Below are positions 1 through 7,064 of a stretch of DNA of 20,420 bases, piece after piece. A model generated the notes under the pieces. That model was not told where the DNA came from. It ran no database searches and saw only the letters and a program-made list of their open reading frames with translations. Both the position numbers and the translations under genes were made by a program. Origin of the DNA: JBGPBY01 sp041481485 (lineage in GTDB: Bacteria; Acidobacteriota; Terriglobia; 20CM-2-55-15); contig JBGPBY010000054.1 in the NCBI GenBank assembly GCA_041481485.1, positions 1-20,420 on the forward strand, written 5' to 3'. Within the stretch, counting starts at the first letter, position 1; each line of letters opens with the position of its first letter.

Positions 1-2
1 AT

Positions 3-251
3 TTCGGAGGGCCGAAGACAATCAAAGCCATATCGAAATACCTGAAGGACCACGGAGCCACGCTATCGGTATTCTATATTTCGAACGTCGAGGACTATCT
101 CGATGTGACGTGGAACAACTATCTGTCCAATCTGCAGTCGCTGCCCACGGATGAGTCGAGTTTCCTGATTCGATTCATCCCTCATGCGAATACCTCGGTG
201 GGCCGCATCCGCGATCTGCCGCACCAGTGGCCAGGCCGGTACTGGCACTGA
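3..251 (+). CDS. C-terminal part of a methyltransferase-like hypothetical protein (cut by window edge)
   Basis: An open frame enters from the left edge and ends at TGA 249-251, giving 82 residues that begin FGGPKTIKAISKYLK. It aligns by eye with the C-terminal third of the protein at 12296-13399. Both carry the order F-GPK--(K/R)A, HGA, VFY(I/V)SNVE-YL, W, a LP motif, then S(T/F)-IR. So this is the tail of a paralogue of the same family, which is usually annotated as hypothetical. The start and signal peptide lie outside the window. It converges with the 780-residue protein gene, whose stop is only 13 bases away. I am sure of the frame and the family link, not of any function. Confidence 0.8.
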   Translation, partial: FGGPKTIKAISKYLKDHGATLSVFYISNVEDYLDVTWNNYLSNLQSLPTDESSFLIRFIPHANTSVGRIRDLPHQWPGRYWH

Positions 252-264
252 CCCGCAACAACGG

Positions 265-2607
265 TCAGCGCGTCAGTCTCACTATAATTTCCCATGGAAT
301 CGGTCCATCGACCTTTAGCGGTTCTTTCAGCAGATCGGTCGTTCCGTAAATGAGCGATTTCAATTGATAACCCGGCGGCACCGATTTTACCGAAATGCTG
401 TATGTGCCAGGGTTGAGCTCGAGTAGAAACGGTTTGCCGGGAGTGCTGCCGCTGGTTGCTATCGGCGATGCAGGAGCTCCCGAGGCATCCTTCGCTTCCA
501 GAGAGACGAGCGGCGAAACGAATCCATTTGGCGCGCCGTCGACGATCACCTGGCCGGCGATCACATACCGCTGCGGTATCGATATCGTGACGCCGGTGAC
601 GTCCTTGTTTGTTACAGAAAATGACGAGCCCACTTCCCGGAGGCCGCTGAGGCTCACGCGTGCGGTATACGAGCCCGGAAGAAGTTTCGAAAAAATGAAC
701 GAACCGTCGGCCCCCAGGGGCGCCTCGATCGGCGAACCGAGTGCAGCCCCCGTCAGTACCAGGCGAACGCCAAGGGGGTTCGTCAGTCCGGTCACGCGTC
801 CGTTGACGTTGTACCACGGCACGGATGATGCAACCCCCAGCGTGATCGCAAGCTCGGCTGAATCCGCTTCTGTCACTTTCAGTGTGTCCTTCAATAGATC
901 CGTTGTTCCATACATGACGGATTTGGCGGTGTAACCCGCCGGCAGTCCCGTGGGCGCTCCAACTTTGCGTTCGCCCAGCGGTATGGTTGCGCGAAACGAT
1001 CCATCAGCCTGTGGCGTGATGGCCACCGATGTGGTGCCGGCGCCCGTTCCCACGGCGCTCAACGGAAGAGTGAATCGGGGAATCGGTCCGCCGCCGTCCA
1101 CTGTAACGATTCCAGAGATTACATGCGGCACGGAGATCTCAACGCCCGTGACATCCTTGTTCGTCACCACAACAGTGGTTGTAGCCGCCGTCGCCGCAAT
1201 GCCCGGCACCGTCAGCCGTGCCGTGTACGTGCCTTGCAGGACTTTGGGGAATGCGAACGTACCGTCCGGGTTGATGGCCGCGTCCATCGTTGGCAGTGAA
1301 CTTGTGGAGCCGACGAGAGAAACGCTTCCCGATATCAATGCCGGATTGATCCCAACCAGACGGCCGCTCACCTTCACAAGTGTCACGCCGGTGGCGTCAA
1401 ACGTTACGTTTAATTCTGCCGTGTCGTTTGCGGCGACCCGAATGGGATTCTTCAGGAGATCGAGTGAACCGTAGGTCAGTGTCTTGATCTTGTAGCCCGG
1501 GGGAATCGTGCTCGGCACCAAGGTGATTGGTTTTTCGCCTTCCGGGATTGAAATACTAAAAATGCCGTCGGCGGCAAGGGCAGCACTGGCAGTGGTGGAA
1601 CTTCCGGTATTGCTTACCGTGACGGTTCCGGGAGCGAGACTGGCGCCCGTCCCGGCTGCGGCCGAAGGGGCAACCACCGACGATGCGAAGGATACGGCCA
1701 GCAGCCGGGGCATCGGACCATCACCTTCGATGACCACACGGCCTGCGACCGCGTGCGGCGGCGGTACTGTGGGTACGGCAACTAAAATATTGTTCAGATC
1801 CTTGTCGCCGACAACGATCGAGATGCTTGTGCCCACATTGGCGGCCGTCAGCGGCGACATGCGTCCGGAATACGTGCCCGGCAATACTTTCGGAAATTCA
1901 AACGCTCCGTCCGGTCCCAGAGTTGCACTGAGCGTTTCGCCAACGGATGCGCTGCTTAACGTAAAGCCAGTCGCCGGAGAGTATCCCGTCATGTGGCCAC
2001 TGAGTTTGACCCACGGCGGTGGCGAAGCGACCCCCATCTGGATGGAGATCTTCGGCGGATCGCTGGTCCCAACTTTCAAAGTCTGCGTCTGCAAATTCGC
2101 GTCGCCCGATGTGATGGACTTGAGCGTGTAGCCGGCCGGAATCCCGGATGCCGCGATTCGATATTCTCCGGGTGGCAGCTGTGCCGTGAATGTTGCGGCT
2201 GCCGATACATTGACAGGCGCGCCGCTGACCGGCGTGAACACCAGAGGAAAGCGTGGCCGCAACCCCGCGTCGTCCACCGTCATGGTTCCGGGTACATTGA
2301 TGACAAACGGAATGACAAGCTTCTGGCCCGTGATGTCGGTGGTTCCCACCACAATCGTTACCGGAGACATGGTAATCACCGGGCCGACAACGGCCTGATA
2401 GGTCCCAGGCATGACATTCTTGAATTCGAACGAACCATCGGCACCAACAGTAACAATGGTGGTTGTGGGACCGGCCAATCGAACCTGATTTGCGTTGGCT
2501 GGATTAGCCTGCTGGTCCTCGCGAATGACGGTCCCACGGACAGTGACTCCCGATTGCGGTGCAACCGGGGACAATAAAACTGCGGCGAGCAACAGTGTCC
2601 GGATCAT
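265..2607 (-). CDS. secreted multi-repeat CarboxypepD_reg-like protein (780 aa)
   Basis: The protein starts with a clear signal peptide (residues 1-18, MIRTLLLAAVLLSPVAPQSG). The rest is wholly beta-rich: four alternating pairs of modules. The A modules lie near 22-100, 200-280, 411-495 and 599-678. They carry a GRVTG-like start, a G(A/P)DG(S/T)F-F-K(V/L)LPGTY core and an NKDVTGV-I-(V/I)P end. The B modules lie near 102-193, 285-405, 496-590 and 681-780. They carry VDG-GP-PR and then PPGY--KS--YG-(T/L)DLLK--L-V. The PGTY/PGEY cores are typical of the carboxypeptidase-regulatory-like / transthyretin-like beta-sandwich fold common in Acidobacteriota. There is no peptidase motif and no TonB-dependent barrel. 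It is probably an exported surface or periplasmic binding/structural protein. The ATG is preceded by GGGAGA at suitable spacing. Function unknown. Confidence 0.88.
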   Translation of the reverse strand: MIRTLLLAAVLLSPVAPQSGVTVRGTVIREDQQANPANANQVRLAGPTTTIVTVGADGSFEFKNVMPGTYQAVVGPVITMSPVTIVVGTTDITGQKLVIPFVINVPGTMTVDDAGLRPRFPLVFTPVSGAPVNVSAAATFTAQLPPGEYRIAASGIPAGYTLKSITSGDANLQTQTLKVGTSDPPKISIQMGVASPPPWVKLSGHMTGYSPATGFTLSSASVGETLSATLGPDGAFEFPKVLPGTYSGRMSPLTAANVGTSISIVVGDKDLNNILVAVPTVPPPHAVAGRVVIEGDGPMPRLLAVSFASSVVAPSAAAGTGASLAPGTVTVSNTGSSTTASAALAADGIFSISIPEGEKPITLVPSTIPPGYKIKTLTYGSLDLLKNPIRVAANDTAELNVTFDATGVTLVKVSGRLVGINPALISGSVSLVGSTSSLPTMDAAINPDGTFAFPKVLQGTYTARLTVPGIAATAATTTVVVTNKDVTGVEISVPHVISGIVTVDGGGPIPRFTLPLSAVGTGAGTTSVAITPQADGSFRATIPLGERKVGAPTGLPAGYTAKSVMYGTTDLLKDTLKVTEADSAELAITLGVASSVPWYNVNGRVTGLTNPLGVRLVLTGAALGSPIEAPLGADGSFIFSKLLPGSYTARVSLSGLREVGSSFSVTNKDVTGVTISIPQRYVIAGQVIVDGAPNGFVSPLVSLEAKDASGAPASPIATSGSTPGKPFLLELNPGTYSISVKSVPPGYQLKSLIYGTTDLLKEPLKVDGPIPWEIIVRLTR

Positions 2608-2609
2608 GG

Positions 2610-2700
2610 CGTCTCCCGATGGATTTGCCGCCGATTGTACCCTCGAACTTGCGGCGTCCCCCGGAATTATTGCAGTCCCGCGAAAGAAACAGCGTGGTTA
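2610..2700 (-). promoter_or_regulatory. upstream region of the 780-aa protein gene
   Basis: Read on the minus strand, this stretch has a possible -10 hexamer TACAAT about 28 bases before the ATG, and a GGGAGA ribosome-binding site. No convincing -35 is present, so the promoter call is weak. Confidence 0.25.
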
Positions 2701-2701
2701 G

Positions 2702-2905
2702 GAAGTGGAACTTATCAGAGCGCGAGTGAGAGACGGTGTGGCCCTCGCCCGCAAGAAGCACGAGCACCGGGGGCGGCCCGTGAAGATCTTCGATAGGCAG
2801 AAGGTTCTGCGTCTCCATCGTGAAGGCAAGAGCACTCGTGAAATCGCCAAGGCCGTGGGTGTCGGCAAGGACACCATTCACATCTTGGTCCGTTCAGCAA
2901 CATAG
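2702..2905 (+). pseudogene. serine recombinase (resolvase) C-terminal remnant
   Basis: The frame reads EVELIRARVRDGVALARKK, then a GRP hinge, then a helix-turn-helix of the form D--KVL-L--EGKS-REIAKAVGVGKDTI. This is the long E helix end plus DNA-binding domain found at the C-terminus of resolvase/invertase-type serine recombinases. The catalytic domain (nucleophile Ser near the N-terminus, about 120 residues) is absent: a stop codon (TAG 2699-2701) lies directly upstream, followed by unrelated sequence. A GTG at 2705 could start a 66-residue peptide, but the homology begins mid-helix, so a truncated gene is the better reading. It sits at the left end of a stretch rich in mobile-element debris. 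Confidence 0.7.
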
Positions 2906-2969
2906 AGGACCGGCCCTTGACCACACAATGCTCCCCGCTTCTTTTCGGCGGCCATCGGCTGGCCCCGAT

Positions 2970-3013
2970 GTAAATCCGGGAGGCCCCGGGGGAAATGCGA
3001 AAATAGGTACCCA
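2970..3013 (+). repeat. direct repeat copy 1 (possible IS-end repeat)
   Basis: The right half, 2988-3013, matches 3074-3099 at 24 of 26 positions, ending in the shared core GCGAAAATAGGTACCCA. The left half (GTAAAT-CC-GGG-GG) also resembles the second copy, with more mismatches. Closely spaced direct repeats of this kind occur at the ends of IS21-family elements. That assignment is inference, since no transposase is present. Confidence 0.55.
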
Positions 3014-3054
3014 CCTCTAATGGATGCGAATTATCGGTGAGCCTCCCTGGGCGT

Positions 3055-3099
3055 GTGAATTCCCGGGGGCACTGGGGGAAGCGCGAAAATAGGTACCCA
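3055..3099 (+). repeat. direct repeat copy 2 (possible IS-end repeat)
   Basis: Second copy of the repeat, same orientation, 86 bases downstream of copy 1 measured at the conserved core. The core GCGAAAATAGGTACCCA is identical. It starts GTGAATTCCCGGGGG where copy 1 has GTAAATCCGGG. Confidence 0.55.
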
Positions 3100-3140
3100 A
3101 CATGCGATGTGCCAACGAAAACTAGCGCCATTTTTAACTC

Positions 3141-3244
3141 GGGTTGCTCCACCCCGGGAAGCCTTCGGGTGGACCCGGCTGAGACGCGAGATCTCTGTGG
3201 GGATTTGGCCGAGCCGTGGGACCTACCCGTCACTCGGGAGTCCT
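3141..3244 (+). ncRNA. candidate structured RNA: three consecutive hairpins
   Basis: Three stems follow each other. First, TCCACCC (3148-3154) pairs with GGGTGGA (3167-3173), with an outer GGG/CCC extension. Second, CGGCT (3176-3180) pairs with AGCCG (3212-3216), enclosing GAGA and ATCTC elements. Third, GGGAC (3218-3222) pairs with GTCCT (3240-3244), enclosing CCCG/CGGG. It resembles no riboswitch class I can name. It could equally be the sub-terminal region of a lost mobile element. It ends about 120 bases before the DUF6152 start codon, so a 5' leader role is possible. Confidence 0.25.
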
Positions 3245-3362
3245 CGCGGAAATCTACGAAAGGAGGCCGTATCTTTTTGCAATCGTCTGGTAATTATATG
3301 AGAGTGAACAATGTCAAATTCTGAATCCTAGACGGAGGGCGCATATAGATGGAGGACAAGCA

Positions 3363-3770
3363 ATGAGACATCGACTGGCAGTACTCATGGCAGTGCTTTT
3401 AACGGTCGCTTTCGTTGTCCCACTCTTTGCACATCACAGCATCGCCAGTGAATACAATGCAACCAAGGCGACGACAATTACCGGTGTTATATCGAAGGTC
3501 GATTGGGTCAATCCTCACGCGTGGATTTACATGGACGTCAAGGATGCCAATGGCGCAGTTGCGAACTGGAAAGTGGAGATGGCGTCAGTGGCTGGTCTTA
3601 CGAAGGCTGGCTTGGATAAGAGCATGATCGATTTCACCAAAACATACTCGATGGAAATATGGCCAGCGAATGACGGATCCAAACATGCCAGTGGTCGGAC
3701 TCTGACCTTCGCAGATGGTCGGACTTTCGACGTCAGCGACAAGTGGCCGCAATCGCCAATCACGAAATAG
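3363..3770 (+). CDS. DUF6152 family secreted protein
   Basis: The product has 135 residues. A signal peptide (residues 1-23, hydrophobic MAVLLTVAFVVPLFA) is followed directly by HHS, as is usual for DUF6152 proteins after cleavage. Then comes the family core: ITGVISKVDWVNPHAWIYMDVKDANG, W-VEMASVAGL-KAGL, and a terminal segment ending FADGRTFDVS. The fold is predicted to be a small periplasmic OB-like beta barrel. The role is unknown, although homologues carry conserved His residues that could bind a metal. Start choice is firm: TGGAGGA lies seven bases before the ATG. It stands alone, with non-coding DNA on both sides. Confidence 0.85.
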   Translation: MRHRLAVLMAVLLTVAFVVPLFAHHSIASEYNATKATTITGVISKVDWVNPHAWIYMDVKDANGAVANWKVEMASVAGLTKAGLDKSMIDFTKTYSMEIWPANDGSKHASGRTLTFADGRTFDVSDKWPQSPITK

Positions 3771-4011
3771 GAAACTGAACCCGGTTCACACATTGACAGA
3801 AGACGAGAATCGACTTCTCTGAATCGCTGGAAAAGCATCCCATCATGATTTCACCTTGGGAGAAGTTGAGAGCTTGACGGTTGTCCGTGGGGGACGGGTG
3901 AGCGCAGGTGTTGAATCCAAGGTGAGAGTGAATGGTCCTGATCAGAGAGTGCCCTTGGCATGAGCGCCTTCGATGCAGCGATTACAGCCAAGCTCACGAG
4001 GGTCAAGAAGG
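3771..4011. other. intergenic gap between convergent genes
   Basis: This gap lies between the DUF6152 stop and the stop of the OmpH-like gene. I see no gene, no clear terminator hairpin with a T-run, and no repeat in it. Confidence 0.5.
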
Positions 4012-4575
4012 CTATTTCGCCGGATCAGCGAGGGTGGTGAATTTAGCATTCATGCGTGTCTTCACTTCTGAGGTGATGTCACAATTTCCACCAGCAGGAA
4101 TTTGAAAGCTGGAGGTCGTGGGAGATGATGAATCCACTACGGAATCGATTCCTCGTTCAGTAGCCACCGCTTTTGCAATTTCGGTTGCGGACTTCTGGAC
4201 TGGAGCGAGCAGCGAATCACGATAGACATCAACGTCTTTTTGCGCATCACCGGTGGTTTGCGCAAGCTCTCTCGTTTTCTCGACAATTGTTTTGTTCAGC
4301 TCGTTTATGTCAGCTGTGTTTGGTCTTCCAGATTGCCCTTGTAACTGTCGGCGTGCGTTGTCGATTTCTCTTTGGATCACATCAATTTTGTTCTTCCACT
4401 CTCTAACGCGGGCATCAAATTTCCCGCTCTGCGCCTTGCCTTCGTTTGAACCGGTGATAGCTTCCTGCATATTCACAACCGCAACTTTGCATTGTTGCGC
4501 AAAAGCCATACCACCAAAACCCATCATGCAAACGATCAATGGAACGGTCTTCGTGAATCGCTTCATGTTCTTCAT
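4012..4575 (-). CDS. OmpH/Skp-like periplasmic chaperone
   Basis: The product has 187 residues. The signal peptide is MKNMKRFTKTVPLIVCMMGF... with cleavage after AFAQ (about residue 27). The mature start CKVAVVNMQEAITGSNEGK matches the Skp/OmpH family opening, where a beta strand VAVVN-Q is followed by a helix. Long charged helices (about 45-125) form the coiled-coil arms, and a returning strand with ID-VVD lies near 143-149, as expected. In well-studied bacteria, Skp trimers hold unfolded outer-membrane proteins in the periplasm. This copy is separate from any bamA/lpxD locus, so it is probably one of several paralogues. The ATG at 4575 has GGAGAG just upstream. It may be transcribed with the gene at 4647-5045, 71 bases upstream. 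Confidence 0.82.
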   Translation of the reverse strand: MKNMKRFTKTVPLIVCMMGFGGMAFAQQCKVAVVNMQEAITGSNEGKAQSGKFDARVREWKNKIDVIQREIDNARRQLQGQSGRPNTADINELNKTIVEKTRELAQTTGDAQKDVDVYRDSLLAPVQKSATEIAKAVATERGIDSVVDSSSPTTSSFQIPAGGNCDITSEVKTRMNAKFTTLADPAK

Positions 4576-4646
4576 GATTCTCTCCAGGTTGCCAATTGGC
4601 TTGTGACCGATCTCAAAGATGGGTAGTGTCCTAATTTGAATGGTTG

Positions 4647-5045
4647 TTAGCGCGGCGGTGGTATAGCGCCTTCTGGCAACGGGCCCTTGGGTGCCGGCGG
4701 AGGAACTGGTTTAACCTCGGGAAGCGTCACATCCTTCTTGACAGTCTGATTCGCATTTATGTGCAAGTCATGTGCGAATTCCAACTTCAGAAAATTGCCA
4801 TTCACCGCAAACAGATCATACGATCCGGGCGATACTTCAACGCGGTATTCCCCGGATTCGTTTGTCGTCGCTGTGCTGCCTCGTGCCCTAGTGCTTCTGT
4901 TTATCAAAACAATGTTCACTCCAGAGACCGGGCGCCCAGAACTGTCACGCACAGTGCCGTAAATGGCTTCAGGCTTCGTTTGGACAGCCGACAACGCTGC
5001 TGTGAAAACAAAATAGGCAACTACCGCAAAAACAACCTTCCGCAT
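4647..5045 (-). CDS. small secreted CarboxypepD_reg-like protein with proline-rich tail
   Basis: The product has 132 residues: a signal peptide (MRKVVFAVVAYFVFTAALSA) followed by a single carboxypeptidase-regulatory-like beta-sandwich. The core shows IYGTVRDSSGRPVSGVNIVL, then TNESGEYRVEVSPGSYDLFAV, then a final strand with KKDVTLP (about residues 28-108). The last 23 residues are rich in proline (PVPPPAPKGPLPEGAIPPPR), a likely flexible tail. AGGTGG lies five to seven bases before the ATG, which supports this start. It is too small for an enzyme, so a binding or structural role is likely. The neighbours on the same strand are a similar single-domain protein upstream and the OmpH-like gene downstream. 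Confidence 0.82.
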   Translation of the reverse strand: MRKVVFAVVAYFVFTAALSAVQTKPEAIYGTVRDSSGRPVSGVNIVLINRSTRARGSTATTNESGEYRVEVSPGSYDLFAVNGNFLKLEFAHDLHINANQTVKKDVTLPEVKPVPPPAPKGPLPEGAIPPPR

Positions 5046-5219
5046 TTGGCCACCTTTTGCGTCAGGTTATCATCTCCGCCGCCAGCCACCAATTTTTCAA
5101 GTTAGGACTCTACCAATTTTTTGGAGTCGTCACCTTTGGAAGAACTTTGATGGCAACTTTGGAGTGATCAGTGCGTCGAGGATATCTTCCGCATCAAGGA
5201 ATACCCAGCGATGAAGCCA
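5046..5219. other. intergenic region upstream of the 132-aa protein gene
   Basis: No gene is visible. It contains the ribosome-binding site of the 132-aa gene (minus). No promoter hexamers can be called with confidence. Confidence 0.4.
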
Positions 5220-5333
5220 TCACTCGCAACGAGCAGTTCTAGCACCGGCGAATACACTTTGGATTGCGACTAACAGTGCACCACAAACCAAGAGTCCAAC
5301 GAAACCGCCGGTGATGTTTTTCCAACGTGACAT
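5220..5333 (-). CDS. possible 37-aa membrane or signal-peptide-like small protein
   Basis: On the minus strand an ATG at 5333 opens 37 codons ending TGA at 5220-5222. The peptide has a short basic start (MSRWKN), then a hydrophobic span (FVGLLVCGALLVAIQSVF), then AGARTARCE. GGAG lies six bases upstream of the ATG, a good ribosome-binding site. It begins 29 bases after the stop of the 139-aa CarboxypepD_reg gene, so it would be transcribed with it. It could be a genuine single-pass small protein or the leftover signal peptide of a lost gene. No homologue is known to me. Confidence 0.4.
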   Translation of the reverse strand: MSRWKNITGGFVGLLVCGALLVAIQSVFAGARTARCE

Positions 5334-5362
5334 CGCTCGCTCCGTCGTGTGCGTTTAGTGGG

Positions 5363-5782
5363 CTATCTGAAGTTCCCGTTCGGACGGATCACCATTCCTT
5401 GGGAATGAGGCTGTCCGTTGAGTATGACGGTCGTGCGTCCGTTCCCGACTTTCAGCACAAAATTCCATTCGACGGCTTCGTCTTTCTTTATCGGTCTATC
5501 GACCTCATGGGTAGAAAATCCCGGCAGTGAGGCGGAGATCGCATATTCTCCTTCTTGAAGCCCGGAAAAAGCGTATTTGCCATTCGCATCCGAGGTCGTT
5601 GAAGTACTTGCCTTCGAGTCTCGATTTGTCGCAGTGACTTTCACTCCGGGAAGTACCGCAGAAGTTGAATCGGTAACTATCCCCTGGACGGTTGCACCAT
5701 TGGTCTGGGCATTGATCGACAATGTCGGCAACATAATTGCCAAAGCGATGGTTGCAAGAGCGACACTCAAGACTCGATTCAT
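5363..5782 (-). CDS. secreted single-domain CarboxypepD_reg-like protein (139 aa)
   Basis: I chose ATG 5782 (MNRVLSVALATIALAIMLPT). AGGAG is eight bases upstream of it, whereas the longer TTG start at 5797 would overlap that site. After the signal peptide (cut near NAQ, about residue 26) a single carboxypeptidase-regulatory-like domain follows: GATVQGIVTDSTSAVLPGVKV, then TSDANGKYAFSGLQEGEYAI, then AS-PGFST. This resembles the N-terminal domain of acidobacterial TonB-dependent 'Oar-like' receptors, but the protein stops at 139 residues with no barrel. It may be a stand-alone domain or an evolutionary leftover of such a receptor. It probably leads the minus-strand group running to 4012. Confidence 0.82.
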   Translation of the reverse strand: MNRVLSVALATIALAIMLPTLSINAQTNGATVQGIVTDSTSAVLPGVKVTATNRDSKASTSTTSDANGKYAFSGLQEGEYAISASLPGFSTHEVDRPIKKDEAVEWNFVLKVGNGRTTVILNGQPHSQGMVIRPNGNFR

Positions 5783-5819
5783 GGGATGTCTCCTCAAGTT
5801 AACGGGTCGGGTTCTGTGA

Positions 5820-6074
5820 CGATTATTCTTCCAGCGCCGGAGGAAGTCAATTTGTCCCGAAATTGGTTGGTGTCCTTCAAGAGTGACCGAGATTCAGATT
5901 CTCTTTCGTTATGGCACTTCTTCAATCTATGAATTTGATGGAACTCTTTCGCAGGACCGCACTGCGATCAGTGGGAAGTGGAAACTGATTGAACAGATAT
6001 TGGGAATCGTCGGAGCTGGAGAGCCACTGATCACGTTGCCGCAGGTGTTCAAGCGAGCGAACGGATTGCAGTAA
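5820..6074 (+). pseudogene. decayed C-terminal gene fragment
   Basis: The frame is open from 5820 to TAA 6072-6074. Only the later part looks like protein: YEFDGTLSQDRTAISGKWKL, a glycine/glutamate-poor linker, then LITLPQVFKRAN. This pattern, a 'G-L--D---I-G-W' segment followed by 'LP--FKRA', is the usual last strand pair of small lipocalin-like or hydrolase-associated beta domains in Acidobacteriota. No suitable start or signal peptide lies upstream, so this is probably the remaining tail of a broken gene. A GTG at 5883 could start a 63-residue product. Confidence 0.35.
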
Positions 6075-6227
6075 TGCAACATGAGTCACCGGAGTTTGGC
6101 TTCTATGTTGCACATCCGTAGTAACTCTCTATTATTGAGAGTTGTAATCCACAACGAGTACGCTCAACGGATTTCGGACGACTTCATCGCGTCGTCTTTT
6201 TCAACTGGTGAGATTGGGGTATCTGAG

Positions 6228-7064
6228 ATGTTTAGAATCGGCGTGTTGCTTCTTCTCGCGTTTAACAGCATCGCCGCAAATGCGCGCCCTGCCAGAGACG
6301 ACGGATTCTATGTGATCACAGACTCCGGTCCGGGGGTGCGAACGGTCAACGGCAAAGACATCCATCTGGGCGAGAAATTCAGCGAGCCGGGGATACGCCT
6401 GTCGCGGCTCTACTCCATTAGCAACGCCAATGAACGCTTTTTCATGTTTCTGGAAAAGGAAGGCGTCTTCTCACATGCAAACGAGCGCATCGCATTGTGC
6501 GTGGCCGACTATTGCACGACCTTCGACGGCAGCGGCAGCAGCGGCTACGGTAAGACGTACTCGATCGACGCCTGGTTTACTTCACGTCCCGCGGCGGAAG
6601 CCTACGCCAGGTTTTTCAGTACCAAAGTGAAGCTGCGGGCGCATCCGGGTCATATGCTGCTCACGCGATTCGTTCCGGCCAAAGATTCGTTCTCAGTGGA
6701 CGATGCGCTTCCCGTTACACTTGAAATCCAGAATGTCGGTATGACGACAGTGACCTTTCAGGTTGGCGGCCAACAACGCGGTGCGCGCGACAATCAATTC
6801 GGCTTCACAGCCTACGGAGCGACCGCAGTGCCAGACACAGGGGATCCCGGTAATTTGGGTGGCCTGTCGTCTAACCAGACACTCAAGCCCGGTGAAACGT
6901 TTAAGGTGGATGTCGACCTGCGAAAGTGGTTCACGTTCAACACGTCTGGAACGTACCGCATCACGGGAAGCTATCAGCTCACCTTTTATGATCCGAAGGA
7001 CCAGACCCGCTTTGCCATCTGGCAAGACTATGCGTCCGCGCAGTTCGAGTTGGTCGTCAAATGA
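6228..7064 (+). CDS. secreted hypothetical protein with C-terminal immunoglobulin-like domain
   Basis: The product has 278 residues from ATG 6228, chosen because MFRIGVLLLLAFNSIAANA is a clean signal peptide. Starting at the earlier GTG/ATG codons would put about 49 unlikely residues in front of it. The middle part (about 30-150) is not recognised. The C-terminal half (about 155-278) reads as a beta-sandwich: SVDDALPVTLEIQNVG, then a -TFQVGG- strand, then LKPGETFKVDVDLRKWF, then SGTYRITGSYQLTF. This resembles the intracellular proteinase inhibitor BsuPI / CARDB type of fold. The stop overlaps the next start by ATGA, so the two are translationally coupled and probably act together. Confidence 0.75.
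   Translation: MFRIGVLLLLAFNSIAANARPARDDGFYVITDSGPGVRTVNGKDIHLGEKFSEPGIRLSRLYSISNANERFFMFLEKEGVFSHANERIALCVADYCTTFDGSGSSGYGKTYSIDAWFTSRPAAEAYARFFSTKVKLRAHPGHMLLTRFVPAKDSFSVDDALPVTLEIQNVGMTTVTFQVGGQQRGARDNQFGFTAYGATAVPDTGDPGNLGGLSSNQTLKPGETFKVDVDLRKWFTFNTSGTYRITGSYQLTFYDPKDQTRFAIWQDYASAQFELVVK

Larger units (their letters stand above)
2906..3362. other. non-coding stretch with mobile-element debris and hairpins
   Basis: I see no credible gene in these 457 bases. They hold a pair of imperfect direct repeats (2970-3013 and 3055-3099), a hairpin-rich segment (3141-3244), and the leader and ribosome-binding site of the DUF6152 gene. Short open frames here (for example 3037-3324) have no recognisable protein character. 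Confidence 0.6.

Noticed and set aside
395..2577. Several 170-207 residue plus-strand frames opposite the 780-aa gene
   Set aside because: Antisense shadows. Their Pro/Ser/Thr-rich sequence mirrors the repeated codons of the real minus-strand gene, and none shows a motif or a ribosome-binding site.
2705..2905. Stand-alone 66-residue helix-turn-helix regulator
   Set aside because: The sequence preceding the helix-turn-helix matches the E-helix end and GRP hinge of serine recombinases, so it is better explained as a truncated recombinase.
2970..3099. CRISPR array
   Set aside because: Only two imperfect repeats, with no regular series of spacers and no cas genes nearby.
3154..3244. Cobalamin, TPP or glycine riboswitch
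   Set aside because: I could not find the conserved boxes of these classes. Only generic stems are visible.
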